The notes: generated by a model from the sequence alone, not told the origin. A stretch of DNA of 60,889 bases from Acidimicrobiia bacterium (GCA_026985095.1 JALSQW010000032.1:1-60889); one strand, 5' to 3'; counted from the first letter of the stretch, positions 33,684-43,774 are shown. Translations and numbers: made by a program.

Positions 33684-34829
33684 ATGAGGATCAAGGCGAC
33701 GACGCTCGAAGCGCACCGCTTCGGCGTCACCCGACGCGGCTACGACCCCGCCGAGGTCGATGCCGTCATCGAACGACTCGTCGACACGTTGCGCGGGTAC
33801 GAGGAGCGCACGGCCCGCCTCGAGGCGCGCATCGCCGAAGCCGACGAGTCCGCGATCGCGATGCGACGGATGCTCGTCGCCGCCCAACACACCCACGACG
33901 AGCTCGTCGCCGAGGGGCACGAGGAGGCCGACCGGCTCGTCGCCGAGGCCACGGCCGCCGCCGAGGAGCGACTCATGGCGGCGACCGCCCGCGCCGAGGA
34001 GCTGGTTGCCGACGCCGAGGAAGAGACCGCCCGGATCCTGGCCAAGACCCAAGCCGAGGCCGCCGAACGTCTCCTGGAGGCCCACCGGAAGGCCGACGAG
34101 ATCGAACGCGACGCCGTGGCGCTCCTCACCGGCGCCCATCGGACCATCGAGGAGCGCCTCACCGAGGTCGACCGGAAGGCCCTGGACGACCTCCAGGTGG
34201 CCGAGGACACGAGAGCCGACGCCGAGACGTGGGCGCTGGAACATCGCGAACGTGCCGAGATCGAAGCCACGGCGATCCTCGAGGGAGCTCGCAGTGAAGC
34301 GGCCGGCATCGTCGAGGACGCCTCGCGAGAAGCCACCGCGATCCTCGACGAGGCTCGGGCCGCCTCCGCCGCGATGCTCGCCGCGGCGAAGGAGGAGAAG
34401 GCGCTCCTCGAGAACCGACTCGCCCAGCTCCGCACCGCGGTGGCGACCGCGGAACGGGAACTGGAGGCGCTCGCTGCCGTCGCGCTCGAACGTGCCCGAA
34501 CGGTCGGCGAGCTCATCGACCTGGAGGTCGACGGCGTGGCGGCGCTCGATCCCCCGTCGAGTGCCCGGGCGAGCACGACGGCCAGCTCAGGGACCGAAGC
34601 GTCGGCACGGATCGTCTCGACGTCGGTGCCCGACGAAGGCGTCGCCCGTCCCGGTCTGCGCCTGGCGGTCGCCCGCGACGCGGTGATCGCCGATCCGGAC
34701 GGATCGGGCCTCCCGCCGAGCGACCGCAAGGTCGTCGCTCCCGAAGATGCCGAGCCCGAGGGTGGCAAGACGATCTACCAACGTCGCGCCGCCGGGCTCA
34801 AGCGACGGCTCGCCGCCGCCGAGGACTGA
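33684..34829 (+). CDS. DivIVA-domain coiled-coil protein
   Basis: 381 residues. The N-terminal 45 residues (HRFGVTRRGYDPAEVDAVIE) are the DivIVA/GpsB membrane-binding domain. A long Ala/Glu-rich coiled coil follows (about 45-280), with a low-complexity linker and a basic C-terminus (YQRRAAGLKRRLAAAED). It is probably peripheral to the membrane at poles or septa, as in other actinobacterial DivIVA-like scaffolds. A TTGCGT/TATCGT pair near 33562-33591 could be its promoter. Confidence 0.85.
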   Translation: MRIKATTLEAHRFGVTRRGYDPAEVDAVIERLVDTLRGYEERTARLEARIAEADESAIAMRRMLVAAQHTHDELVAEGHEEADRLVAEATAAAEERLMAATARAEELVADAEEETARILAKTQAEAAERLLEAHRKADEIERDAVALLTGAHRTIEERLTEVDRKALDDLQVAEDTRADAETWALEHRERAEIEATAILEGARSEAAGIVEDASREATAILDEARAASAAMLAAAKEEKALLENRLAQLRTAVATAERELEALAAVALERARTVGELIDLEVDGVAALDPPSSARASTTASSGTEASARIVSTSVPDEGVARPGLRLAVARDAVIADPDGSGLPPSDRKVVAPEDAEPEGGKTIYQRRAAGLKRRLAAAED

Positions 34830-34872
34830 TCCACACCACAGGTCGGAAGGGGCGGAGTTCGGGGCCCCTCGA

Positions 34873-34906
34873 CGTCGACGGGTCACCTCCGGGTGGCCCG
34901 TCGACG
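34873..34906 (+). terminator. Hairpin after the DivIVA-like gene
   Basis: CGTCGACGGGTCACC pairs with GGTGGCCCGTCGACG (15 bp with one G-T wobble, loop TCCG), 44 bp after the stop. There is no T run; the 37-bp repeats start 33 bp further on. Confidence 0.65.
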
Positions 34907-34938
34907 CGCCCGACCCCGCCTGGCGCTTCGTCTCGACG

Positions 34939-35027
34939 AACCCAGGGTTCACCACACCCCTGAAGGGGGCTCCCCAACCCAGGGTTCACCACACCCCTCC
35001 AGGGGGGTCACCAACCCAGGGTTCGCG
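34939..35027. repeat. 37-bp tandem repeat cluster 2 (about 2.4 units)
   Basis: Units begin at 34939, 34976 and 35013 (partial). Each has the dyad AACCCAGGGTT, then CACCA and a CCCC/GGGG stem with loops TGAA or TCCA, then TCCCC or TCACC. It lies between the DivIVA-like gene and the downstream crotonase gene, whose TACGCT box begins 9 bp after the last unit. Confidence 0.9.
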
Positions 35028-35047
35028 AGAGCCTCTACGCTGGCGTC

Positions 35048-35848
35048 ATGGACGACCTCACCTGCCTGCGGGTCTCGATCGACGGGGCGATCGCTCTCGT
35101 CGAGCTCGACCGCCCCGAACGGCTCAACGCCTTGAACCCGACGTTGATGCACGAGCTGATCGCCGTCGCTCGACGCCTCGACGCCGATCCCACGATCCGC
35201 GCCGCAATAGTGACCGGCCGAGGGCGGGCCTTCTGCGCAGGCTTCGACCTCGACGTCTTCACCGGATCCGACCTCCTCGACGGCTCATGGGCCGATCGCT
35301 ACGACGCCGTCCAGCTCGGCGCCGTCATGGCCGACACCCTCGAAGCGATCCGACCGGTCACCGTCGCTGCGCTCCACGGCCACGTCGTCGGCGGCGGTGT
35401 CGTGCTCGCCGCCGCATGCGACCTGCGGATCGCAACCGACGACACCGTCTTGTCGATCCCCGAGGTCGACATCGGCATCCCCCTCGCCTGGGGCGGCATC
35501 CCTCGCCTCGTCCGCGAGCTGGGCCCTGCGCTCACCAAGGAGCTGGTGATGACGTGCCGGCCGTTCTCGCCGACGGAAGCCGCCAACGCCGGGTTCCTCA
35601 ACCGGGTGGTCTCCCCCGGCGCGCACGTCGCAGCCGCCCGCCAGCTCGCCGCCGCCGTGGCCTCCCGACCGGCGGTCCCGGTCACGATCACCAAACGCCA
35701 CGTCAACGCCGTCGTCCGGCAATCGTCGATGGCCGACTTCGCGTTCACCGACGGAGCCGCCCTGATGGCCGCGCTGGCCGATCCCGAAGCGGCCGAATGG
35801 CGGCGCCGCTACCTCACGGGCCACCGGACCGAAGACCCGAAGGCCTGA
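35048..35848 (+). CDS. Enoyl-CoA hydratase/isomerase family protein
   Basis: 266 residues, full length for a crotonase. Motifs are LVELDRPERLNALN, RAFCAGFDLD, GHVVGGGVVLAAACDLRIA and IPEVDIGIPLAWGGIPRL. The first catalytic Glu of hydratases (GGGxEL) is replaced by Val, while the second (PE) is kept, so the reaction may differ from simple hydration. TACGCT (35036-35041) lies 6 nt before the ATG. It ends 33 nt before the next acyltransferase. Confidence 0.85.
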   Translation: MDDLTCLRVSIDGAIALVELDRPERLNALNPTLMHELIAVARRLDADPTIRAAIVTGRGRAFCAGFDLDVFTGSDLLDGSWADRYDAVQLGAVMADTLEAIRPVTVAALHGHVVGGGVVLAAACDLRIATDDTVLSIPEVDIGIPLAWGGIPRLVRELGPALTKELVMTCRPFSPTEAANAGFLNRVVSPGAHVAAARQLAAAVASRPAVPVTITKRHVNAVVRQSSMADFAFTDGAALMAALADPEAAEWRRRYLTGHRTEDPKA

Positions 35849-35874
35849 ACCCCCACCAGCCCGCACGGTACGAT
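35845..35874 (+). promoter_or_regulatory. Candidate leaderless promoter of the second acyltransferase
   Basis: CTGAAC (35845-35850) and TACGAT (35869-35874) are spaced 18 bp, with an ATG 7 nt after the -10 box at 35882. Confidence 0.5.
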
Positions 35875-35881
35875 GCCTCCC

Positions 35882-37228
35882 ATGGCGCATCGACCCCCCG
35901 AGACGGCCTCGCCCCGGCGCCCATCCCGACTCAAACGACTCGTCGACCTCGTCGTTCGCATGCTCTACCGCTCCGTCGAGGTCTACGTGCCCCCCGACAC
36001 CTCCATCCAGGGTCCCACCATCGTGATCGCCAACCACTTCGGCGGCTTCGCCGACGCCCTCCTCGTCGTCTACGCGTTGGACGACGTCCCCCGGATCCTG
36101 GCCAGGGACAAGATCTGGAAGATCCCCCTCGTGCGGGGCCTCATGCGGGCGATCCGGGCGATCCCCGTCCACAAGCCCGAAGATCGCACCGAGCCCACCT
36201 CCAACCGCGACATGTTCGGAGCCACCTACGACGCCCTCGCCCACAACGACACGATCCTCATCTTCCCCGAAGGGATCACCGTCGACGACCCATCGATGGC
36301 GCGACTCAAGACCGGCGCTGCCCGCATCGCCCTCGGGGCCCGGGCCCACGGCGTCGAGGGGATCACGATCGTTCCCATCGGCATCCACTACGAGGACAAG
36401 GCCGCGCTCCGCAGCCGGGTGTCGGTCATCGTCGGCGACGCCATGGACCTCGACGACCCACCGACGGCCACCGGATCGCCCGAGGAGGGAATGACCCCGG
36501 AGAACCGGAGACTCGTCCGAACCCTCACGGCCCGGATGGAGGAGCGGCTCCGCAACGTGGCACCGAACTTCGCGGATTGGAAGGAGGCCAACGACCTCAC
36601 CTTCGCCGCCGAGGCGACGATCCGCGCCGAACATGCCGACCCGCTCGCGCCGGTGTCGACCGCAGAACGGGACCGGCTGGCCGGCAAGCTGGCCGTCGCC
36701 GAGGCGGGCGCCCGCCGACGGGTGATCGAGGCGGTGGAGCGGTACCGGCGGGACCTCGAGGCGGTCGGCCTCACCGACCGGCAGGCCCACCATCGCACCA
36801 GCACCGTCGAGTTCGCCCTGCATGTCGCCGCGACCGTGCTTGTCGGCGCGATCCTGATCCCCTTCGCCCTGATCGGGATCGCCACCAGCGCCGTTCCCTT
36901 GTTCGTCGTCCTCGGGATCGGGCTGCTTCCCGTGTCCCCGGCGGTCAAAGCCACCCTCAAGCCGGTCGCCGCGATCGTCCTGTTCCCCCTCGCCTGGGGG
37001 ATCGCCGCATGGCGCATCGTCTTCGACAACCTGGGGCCGGTCTGGACCTTCGTCACCGTCGCGTTGATCCCCCTCTACCTCGTCGCCGGGATCGTGATCA
37101 CCGAGCGACTCGTGCTGCTGTGGCGCGCCTTCGAGGCATGGCACGGCCGCAAGGGTCTGTCCACCGCGACGGCCCGGATCTCGTACGAACGCGCCCGCGT
37201 CGTCGAGGCGGTGCGCGCCGCCACCTGA
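35882..37228 (+). CDS. PlsC-like acyltransferase with C-terminal membrane helices
   Basis: 448 residues. The acyltransferase domain (about 35-230) has IVIANHFGGFADALL, then ILIFPEGIT and ITIVPIGIHYE. A helical linker (about 255-300) and three to four hydrophobic segments (about 315-420) follow. It probably makes phosphatidic acid or a related lipid at the membrane. A TACGAT box lies 7 nt before the ATG at 35882; another in-frame ATG at 35873 overlaps that box. Confidence 0.85.
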   Translation: MAHRPPETASPRRPSRLKRLVDLVVRMLYRSVEVYVPPDTSIQGPTIVIANHFGGFADALLVVYALDDVPRILARDKIWKIPLVRGLMRAIRAIPVHKPEDRTEPTSNRDMFGATYDALAHNDTILIFPEGITVDDPSMARLKTGAARIALGARAHGVEGITIVPIGIHYEDKAALRSRVSVIVGDAMDLDDPPTATGSPEEGMTPENRRLVRTLTARMEERLRNVAPNFADWKEANDLTFAAEATIRAEHADPLAPVSTAERDRLAGKLAVAEAGARRRVIEAVERYRRDLEAVGLTDRQAHHRTSTVEFALHVAATVLVGAILIPFALIGIATSAVPLFVVLGIGLLPVSPAVKATLKPVAAIVLFPLAWGIAAWRIVFDNLGPVWTFVTVALIPLYLVAGIVITERLVLLWRAFEAWHGRKGLSTATARISYERARVVEAVRAAT

Positions 37229-37275
37229 GACCCATAGCGGTCAAGCCGGCGTCGATCGGATCCGATGTACATCCC

Positions 37276-38808
37276 ATGCGGATACGGCGTTCGATCGGCA
37301 CGGCGCGGAGCGCCGAGCTCCGGTTCCACAACATCTGGTTCAGGGTCGGGACGATCCTCGTGTTCGCCGCGACCCTCGCCGCCATCCGCTGGGCCAAGGC
37401 CCTCATCTGGCCGCTCCAAGGCCGCCCCCCGGAGAACCTGTGGGACGAGCTGCTGGTGTTCGGCTCGGTCACCTGGGCGATGATCGTTCCCTGGGCACTG
37501 GCCGATCTCTCCGGCTGGAGCATCTACCGCCGCCGGACGCCGGCGACGCACCTGGATCCGGGGCGACCGCTCGACCGGCCGGTGTGCTTCCGGGTCGTGG
37601 CCCGTGGCGATCAGCCCGAGGTCGTGATCGCCACGACCGCCAACATCATGGACACGATGGCCCGTCGGCCGCTGTTCCCGTACACGGTCGAGGTGGTCAC
37701 CGACCTGCCGGTGCCGGGGCTTCCCGCCGACGACCGGGTCACCAACCTCGTCGTCCCCCCCGGCTACGCGACGTCCCAAGGCGCCACCCACAAGGCCCGG
37801 GCCCTCCAGTACGCGACCGACACGTCGCCGATCGACGACCGCACGTGGATCGTGCACCTCGACGAGGAGTCCCACATCACCGAATCCGTGGTCTCGGGCA
37901 TCCGCGACCACATCGCCGCCGAGGACCACGCCCCGCGGCCACGGATCGGCCAAGGCCTGATCCTCTACCACCGAGGTCTCGAGGACAACACGATCCTCAC
38001 CCTCGCCGACTCGGTCCGGGTCGCCGACGACATGGGCCGATTCCACTTCCAGTACCGGCTCCATCGGATGCTCTTCGGGATGCACGGTTCGTTCGTGGTC
38101 GCCCGCAACGACGTGGAGCGCCGGATCGGATGGGACATGCCGCCCGAGGCGTGCATCACCGAAGACACCACCTGGGCACTCCTGCAGATGGAGGCCGGTA
38201 CCCGGTTCACGTGGATCGACGGCTACATCGTCGAGCAGTCCCCCCAGACCGTCCCCGACTTCCTGCGTCAGCGTCGACGCTGGTTCGTCGGGCTGTGGTG
38301 GGGCGCGCTGCACGCCCCCGTCCGGCTCCGGTACCGGATCTCCCTCGGCGTGTCGACGACGATCTGGAGCGTCGGCTGGATGGCGCTGCTGTACAGCGTC
38401 ATCCGCATCTTCTCCGGGGTGATCGTCCCGCAACCCATCGCCTGGTTGGGCGACGTCGTGTTCGCGACCTACGTCACCAACTACACGCTCGGGGCTTGGG
38501 TGAGCCTGGCCGACAAGGGCGTGGCGGGCCTGGCCCGGGCCCGGTACCTCACGTTGCAGATCGTCCTGGTTCCCGTCTTCACGTTCCTCGAGGCCGCCGC
38601 GGTGGTCTACGCTCTGGTCCGGCCCGAGACCGGCTTCCACGTCGTCCGCAAGACCGCGCCCGAGCGGCGACTCCGGCCGGTTCCCGCCGCGGTGCCGACC
38701 GCGGCGCAACGGGCCGCGGCCGGGCTGCTACGCACCCGACGCCCAGACATCGAACCCGCCGAGGAGCCCGCCGCCGAGGAACGCCCTGCCATCGACGAGG
38801 CAGGGTGA
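37276..38808 (+). CDS. Membrane-bound family 2 glycosyltransferase
   Basis: 510 residues. Two N-terminal helices precede a GT-A domain (about 95-330) with TWIVHLDEESHITE, CITEDTTWAL and the processive-type FLRQRRRWFVGLWWG (QxxRW). Three or more helices follow (about 350-460). The pattern resembles egghead/beta-1,4-mannosyltransferase-like or synthase-type GT2 enzymes. The product is unknown. The C-terminus (EEPAAEERPAIDEAG) is charged and disordered. Confidence 0.85.
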   Translation: MRIRRSIGTARSAELRFHNIWFRVGTILVFAATLAAIRWAKALIWPLQGRPPENLWDELLVFGSVTWAMIVPWALADLSGWSIYRRRTPATHLDPGRPLDRPVCFRVVARGDQPEVVIATTANIMDTMARRPLFPYTVEVVTDLPVPGLPADDRVTNLVVPPGYATSQGATHKARALQYATDTSPIDDRTWIVHLDEESHITESVVSGIRDHIAAEDHAPRPRIGQGLILYHRGLEDNTILTLADSVRVADDMGRFHFQYRLHRMLFGMHGSFVVARNDVERRIGWDMPPEACITEDTTWALLQMEAGTRFTWIDGYIVEQSPQTVPDFLRQRRRWFVGLWWGALHAPVRLRYRISLGVSTTIWSVGWMALLYSVIRIFSGVIVPQPIAWLGDVVFATYVTNYTLGAWVSLADKGVAGLARARYLTLQIVLVPVFTFLEAAAVVYALVRPETGFHVVRKTAPERRLRPVPAAVPTAAQRAAAGLLRTRRPDIEPAEEPAAEERPAIDEAG

Positions 38809-38848
38809 CCGGCGAGCTCTCGGGGGAGCACGCGATACCCTGGACGAC

Positions 38849-40186
38849 GTGAAACGGACGATCATCCTCGTCGTTGTGGCGACGGTCGCCGCGGCATGCA
38901 CGGGCACCACCCCCGCCCCCACCTCGACCGTCCCCGCAACGACCTCCACGCCATCGACGGTCACCGTGCCGCCGTCGACCCGACCATCGACCACCTCCAC
39001 GACCGGGCCCGCGGCCGGCATCGGAGACGTCCTCCCCGCCCGGGTCGGCACCATCGCCCTGGCAACGCCCGACACCTACGAGCTGCTCGGCTGGGCCGAC
39101 GGGTGGGCGGGGCGCTTCGCCCACGCGGACCGCCTCGCCGGAGCTGCGTTCCCGGTCGGCGGCGCCGTCGTCTACCAGCGAGCGGACGGGGAGGTCCGTC
39201 TCGGTCCCGCCGGGCCCGGCGGCATCGACGAGACGTTGATGGAGACCGACGCCGTCCTCCAGGACGTGGCCACCTCCCAAGGAGGTCCCGTGCTCGTCCT
39301 CCTCGGTGACCGCGAGGTCCTGATCCGCGCCCCCGACGGGACCACGGCCCGCCTGCCGATCGACATCGACCAGGACATCACCGAGGTCGCCTACGGGGGA
39401 GGCCGCTACGTCATGGTCGTCGCGCCGGAGGGCGCCGATGCCTCCATCGAACTGCGCGACGCCGGCGGCGACCCTCTGCCTTCACCCTCCTTCGCCCTCC
39501 CCGTCGCCGCCGCGGCGATGGCGCCCGACGGTGCCAGCGTCGCCGTCGTCCTCGCCGGGAAGGACGCCTCGGCACTCGTCGTCCACGACCTCGTCGAAGG
39601 GCTGGTCCTCCGCTGGAACGACCTCCCCGCCCTCGACGACGTCGACTTCGACGGCCGTACCGTCCTCGCCTCCGGCCCGGACGGACGTGTCGTGGTCGGC
39701 GACCTCGACACCGGCACGGTGGAGACGGCGATCTCGACCCCCGGGGTGCGGCTCCGCTGGGACCGCATCGACCGTCCGTTCCTGGCCGCCGTCGCCGATA
39801 CGGCCCTCGACGATGGACGGGTGTTCGCCCGGATCCTCACCGTCCGTCCCACCGCCGAGGGATGGGACGCCGTGATCGACCCCGCCGAGTGGCTCACCGG
39901 CGAAGCGCCCGCCGAGGCGGCCGGGGAGGACGGAACCGACGCACCCGATGACTTCTCCATCAGGAACCGTGACACCGACCTGTTCACCGTGCCGATCGCT
40001 CCCGCGGCGACCCTCACGCTCATCGGACTGGTCGATGGCGACCCCGAGCCGGTGACCTCCGACATCGAGGACCTGGCCGAGGAGCTGTCGGGGACCGCAC
40101 CGAACCGCTGGTACGCAACCGGCTTCTACTGGCTCGACATCGTCGACGGCGAGGTCGTCGCCATCGAACAGCAGTACGTCCCCTGA
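38849..40186 (+). CDS. Secreted lipoprotein with beta-propeller-like body
   Basis: 445 residues. The signal peptide ends in lipobox VAAAC (Cys17), followed by a Thr/Ser/Pro stalk (about 18-55) and a body of repeated beta-strand units such as GTIALATPDTYELLGWADG, LVLLGDREVLIRAPDG and VVHDLVEGLVLRWND. I do not recognise a specific family. The start is GTG at 38849 with TACCCT (38836-38841) 7 nt upstream. Confidence 0.75.
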   Translation: MKRTIILVVVATVAAACTGTTPAPTSTVPATTSTPSTVTVPPSTRPSTTSTTGPAAGIGDVLPARVGTIALATPDTYELLGWADGWAGRFAHADRLAGAAFPVGGAVVYQRADGEVRLGPAGPGGIDETLMETDAVLQDVATSQGGPVLVLLGDREVLIRAPDGTTARLPIDIDQDITEVAYGGGRYVMVVAPEGADASIELRDAGGDPLPSPSFALPVAAAAMAPDGASVAVVLAGKDASALVVHDLVEGLVLRWNDLPALDDVDFDGRTVLASGPDGRVVVGDLDTGTVETAISTPGVRLRWDRIDRPFLAAVADTALDDGRVFARILTVRPTAEGWDAVIDPAEWLTGEAPAEAAGEDGTDAPDDFSIRNRDTDLFTVPIAPAATLTLIGLVDGDPEPVTSDIEDLAEELSGTAPNRWYATGFYWLDIVDGEVVAIEQQYVP

Positions 40187-40209
40187 ATGCGCGGAACCCG
40201 GTGCTGCGC

Positions 40210-41019
40210 CTATCGAGCCCGCGTCACCTCGAGCCACCCGGCGGTCGCCTCCGCTCGGGTCGACAGGTCGAGCCACAGGGAGGCCGAGCCGGGGAACTCG
40301 ACGGCTCTGCGGCGCCAGCGGGCCCCGGCGATCCGGTAGAGGAGCGTCAGGTCGTCGCGGTGGCGGTCGATCAGCTCCCCGGACAACCCCCGGGGAGCAT
40401 CGGCGTCACCGGTCAACGACGCGATCGTGGCCCGGAACAGCACCGTTCCCGACCACACCGAATCGAGCCACCGCCCCGGCAACGCCGGGATCTCGACGGG
40501 ACCGTAGGCATCCTCCCCCGGCGGGTACACGCCCTCGGTGCCCGTCAGCCGCGGTGCGGCGCGATGCTCCTCGCCCAACGCCAACAATTCGTCCCGGGCG
40601 CGGTGGGTGACCATGCGGGCCTCAGGATGGCAGCGACCAGCGGCGTCGAGCCACGGCACCGCCCAGTGCAGGATCCGGTCGGCGAGGAGGAACCGCCGCG
40701 CCTCGTAGGCGCGCAGCGCCACGTCGGGCGCATCGTCGCGCCAGGCGTCGGCCTCGGTGGCGGCGAGGCCGGCAGCGAACCGCGCCAGGGCGGCCAGATC
40801 TCCGGCGCCCACGTCGAAACCCCACTCGTCGCCGCGGCGGCGTAGATCCTCGGCCGGGTCGTGGAAACCGACGACGGCCGACTCGACGGGAGGTCGATCC
40901 TCGGCGATCGCATGGAGACGCAGCGGGGAACACGCCTCGGCGACCTGCATCCACCGCCGCGCCTCGGAGGCGGCGGCCGCCGCCGCCTCCGGCTCAGGAC
41001 CCGCCGTAGAGATAGGCAT
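40210..41019 (-). CDS. TorD/DmsD-like molybdoenzyme chaperone
   Basis: 269 residues, all helical. RGDEWGFDVGAGDLAALARF, then RRFLLADRILHWAVPWLDAA and RDELLALGEEHR resemble TorD-family chaperones that hold molybdopterin apoenzymes during cofactor loading. It overlaps the 3' end of the molybdopterin oxidoreductase gene by 26 nt and is the last gene of that operon, which supports the call. Confidence 0.75.
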   Translation of the reverse strand: MPISTAGPEPEAAAAAASEARRWMQVAEACSPLRLHAIAEDRPPVESAVVGFHDPAEDLRRRGDEWGFDVGAGDLAALARFAAGLAATEADAWRDDAPDVALRAYEARRFLLADRILHWAVPWLDAAGRCHPEARMVTHRARDELLALGEEHRAAPRLTGTEGVYPPGEDAYGPVEIPALPGRWLDSVWSGTVLFRATIASLTGDADAPRGLSGELIDRHRDDLTLLYRIAGARWRRRAVEFPGSASLWLDLSTRAEATAGWLEVTRAR

Positions 41020-43765
41020 CGGGCGTCGGCTTCACCGGCCGGGCCAACCACATGGGGCGGCGGGTCCCGTCCGGACCGGGCCCGGGCTTCGTCATCGCCA
41101 GCCACCGGCGGTACACCTCGGTCGACTTGTTCGTGTCGACCACGACGTCCCCGTACCGGTCACCGGGTCGTGCCAGCTCCAGACGCACCCGCTGATGCCA
41201 GCAGTGCATCCCGGAGACCGGGTCGGGATGCACCGGGAAGGCCAGGTTCTGGTTGACCCCCGGGTCCTGCCACCAGATCCGCTGCGAGTCGGGATCGTCG
41301 GAGGCGAACGGCTCGATACCCTTGCGCTGGCGGAGCCGCCACTGCCCGTCACCGAGCCGCTCGATGTCGACCAGGGCCGACGACCACCGCTCGTTGCCGG
41401 CGTCGTCGGCCAGTCGCCACCGGCCGAGATGGTGCGACGCGGCCACCACCCCGGGGCGGATCCCCTCGGTGCGCCAGGCCCGCATCACGAACCAGCCGAT
41501 GTCGGTGGTGACCCGCACCATCTGGCCGGTTTCGAAACCCAAGGCATCGGCATCGGCCGGGTTGACCCACAACGGATGCCCGTGACTGATCTCGTAGAGG
41601 TACTTGGCGTTCCCCGACCGGGTGTGGATCAGGGTCGGCAGCCGGAAGATCGGCAACAGGATCCGCTCGTTCCCGGCCATGTCCATGTCCCGCCAGTAGA
41701 CGTGCGTCTTCAGGTAGGTGGGGATCGCCTCGTCATGCCAGCCCCAGTCGTCCATGGTCTTCGAGTACCACTCCAGCTTCCGGCTGGGCGACCCGAAACC
41801 GGTCTTCGGTTCCCCGTCCACCGCCACCCCGACCACCGCGCCGTCCTTCAACGCCAGACCGGCGGCGTCGATCTCGTCGGCATCGACCGTCCGTTCGTGG
41901 ACCTCGTAGACGTCCCTGGCGACCTCCACGACCCCGTACTTGCGCATGTACTCCAGCGGGGTGATGCCCTCGGCGGCGGCCTTCTCGGGCAGACCGGGCA
42001 CCGAGTTGTCGAACATCCACCCGTAGTACTCGTCGACCGACACCGGCCGGGACGGATCGTTCGGGGAGGCGAACCACCGTTTGATCCCCAACGACCCGTC
42101 GGGATCCACCCGCCACGACAGGTCGATCCAGAACTCGGTCTCCTCCCACACCTCACCGGGGTTCGTCTCGTAGGTGCGCTCCACCGTCCGGCCGTCGCGT
42201 TCGGCGGCGACCCTCAGCACGGGCTGGCGCAACCCCAGCCACTGGCCGGCGTGGGTCTCGTAGGAGTGGGTGTCGTGCCGTTCGGCAGAAACCCCCATCG
42301 GCAGGACGTAGTCGGCGTACCAGGCGGTCTCCGACCATGTCGGCGTGAGCGCAACATGCAGACCGACGAGGTCCTCGTCGGTGAGGGCCTCCAGCCAGGA
42401 GAAACCGTCGGGATTCGTCCAGATGGGGTTGTAGACCCGAGAGAAGTAGACCTCGAGACGACCCCTGCCCTCCTTGAGGAAATGGGGCAGCAGGATGCTC
42501 ATCTCGTGGTGGGCCAGCGGATACTCGATGGGCCACAGCAGCTCGTTCCAGCGACCGTGCGGAGGCGGCATGTTCCAGTGCGCCGGCTTGAACTTGTCCC
42601 AGGCGCTCGGGGAGCAGCCGCCGACGGTCCCGACCGAGCCGGTGAGCACGTGGAGGAACCACAGGCTCCGCGCCCCCTGCCAACCGCCGAGATTGCCCGA
42701 GCCGACCGAACGCCAGGTATGCGACGAGAACCGATGGCCCGCATCCGCGATCTCGCGGGCGATCGCCTCGATCTGTGCCGCCTCCACTCCGCATTCCTCG
42801 GCCGCCCACTCGATCGTGTACCGAGCGTAGGTCTCCTTCAACGCGTCGACGAACGCCTCGTAGGTGCGGGGACGGTCCGGGAACCGATGCTCCATCGCCT
42901 CCTCCCAGTTCACCCACCGACGCATGAAGTCGTGATCGACGGCGTCCCATTCCAAGAGACGGCGGGCGATGGCGAGCAGCATCGCCACCTCGGTCCCCGG
43001 CCAGGTCGACAGCCAGTAGTCCGACATCGACGCCGTGTTCGACAGGCGCGGATCGACCGTCGCGATCTTGGCGCCGGCCCGCTTGGCCTCCATGATGCGT
43101 TGCGCGTGCGGGTTGAAGTAGTGGCCGGTCTCGAGATGCGCCGACAGCAGCAGGATGAACCGGGCGTTGGCGAAGTCCGACGACGGCCGGTCGTGGCCCA
43201 TCCACATCGCGAACCCGACCCGGGCGCCCGACGAGCAGATGTTGGTGTGAGAGTTGTGCCCGTCGACGCCCCAGGCCTTCAAGGTCCGGTCCATGAACCC
43301 GTCCTCGCCAGGACGGCCGACGTGGTACATGATCTCATCGTGGCGGCCCTCGGTGATGGCGGTGCGCATCCGCCCGGCGATGTCCCCCAGCGCCTCCTCC
43401 CAGGTGACCCGCTCCCACTCGCCCGAGCCGCGCGGGCCCGTGCGGCGCAGCGGATGCAGGATCCGCTCGGGGTCGTAGACCTGGTTCAAGGTGGCCGGGC
43501 CCTTGGCGCAGTTGCGGCCCCGCGAGCCGGGATGGGCCGGGTTGCCCTCGAAGCGCCGGATCTCGCCGGTCGTCTTGTCGATGTAGGCGAGCAGGCCACA
43601 GGCGGACTCGCAGTTGAAGCAGGTCGTCGGGACCAACCGGACCTCGTGCTTGACCCGATCCGGCCAGGCTTTGGCGTCCCATTCCTCCCAGTCGTCCCAC
43701 CGGTCCGGCGGCGGGTAGTTGGTCAGGCCGCTTCCGGGGATCAGCCTCGGGATGTCCGTGGTCAT
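40994..43765 (-). CDS. Molybdopterin oxidoreductase, SoeA/PsrA-like
   Basis: 923 residues. The [4Fe-4S] motif is Cys49-x2-Cys52-x3-Cys56-x29-Cys86. The molybdenum ligand is most likely Cys177 in NICSSGAR. Cofactor-binding regions such as HTRSGNAKYLYEISHGHPLWVNPADA follow. There is no twin-arginine signal, so the enzyme should be cytoplasmic, as is the sulfite dehydrogenase SoeA; PsrA and PhsA are exported. With TusA, DsrE2 and persulfide dioxygenase genes nearby, sulfite or sulfane-sulfur oxidation is the best inference. The substrate is not proven by sequence. Confidence 0.85.
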   Translation of the reverse strand: MTTDIPRLIPGSGLTNYPPPDRWDDWEEWDAKAWPDRVKHEVRLVPTTCFNCESACGLLAYIDKTTGEIRRFEGNPAHPGSRGRNCAKGPATLNQVYDPERILHPLRRTGPRGSGEWERVTWEEALGDIAGRMRTAITEGRHDEIMYHVGRPGEDGFMDRTLKAWGVDGHNSHTNICSSGARVGFAMWMGHDRPSSDFANARFILLLSAHLETGHYFNPHAQRIMEAKRAGAKIATVDPRLSNTASMSDYWLSTWPGTEVAMLLAIARRLLEWDAVDHDFMRRWVNWEEAMEHRFPDRPRTYEAFVDALKETYARYTIEWAAEECGVEAAQIEAIAREIADAGHRFSSHTWRSVGSGNLGGWQGARSLWFLHVLTGSVGTVGGCSPSAWDKFKPAHWNMPPPHGRWNELLWPIEYPLAHHEMSILLPHFLKEGRGRLEVYFSRVYNPIWTNPDGFSWLEALTDEDLVGLHVALTPTWSETAWYADYVLPMGVSAERHDTHSYETHAGQWLGLRQPVLRVAAERDGRTVERTYETNPGEVWEETEFWIDLSWRVDPDGSLGIKRWFASPNDPSRPVSVDEYYGWMFDNSVPGLPEKAAAEGITPLEYMRKYGVVEVARDVYEVHERTVDADEIDAAGLALKDGAVVGVAVDGEPKTGFGSPSRKLEWYSKTMDDWGWHDEAIPTYLKTHVYWRDMDMAGNERILLPIFRLPTLIHTRSGNAKYLYEISHGHPLWVNPADADALGFETGQMVRVTTDIGWFVMRAWRTEGIRPGVVAASHHLGRWRLADDAGNERWSSALVDIERLGDGQWRLRQRKGIEPFASDDPDSQRIWWQDPGVNQNLAFPVHPDPVSGMHCWHQRVRLELARPGDRYGDVVVDTNKSTEVYRRWLAMTKPGPGPDGTRRPMWLARPVKPTPDAYLYGGS

Positions 43766-43774
43766 GGTGTCACC

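Noticed and set aside
40994-43765. Selenocysteine formate dehydrogenase
   Set aside because: The likely molybdenum ligand is a Cys codon (Cys177) and there is no in-frame UGA. The neighbours are sulfur genes.
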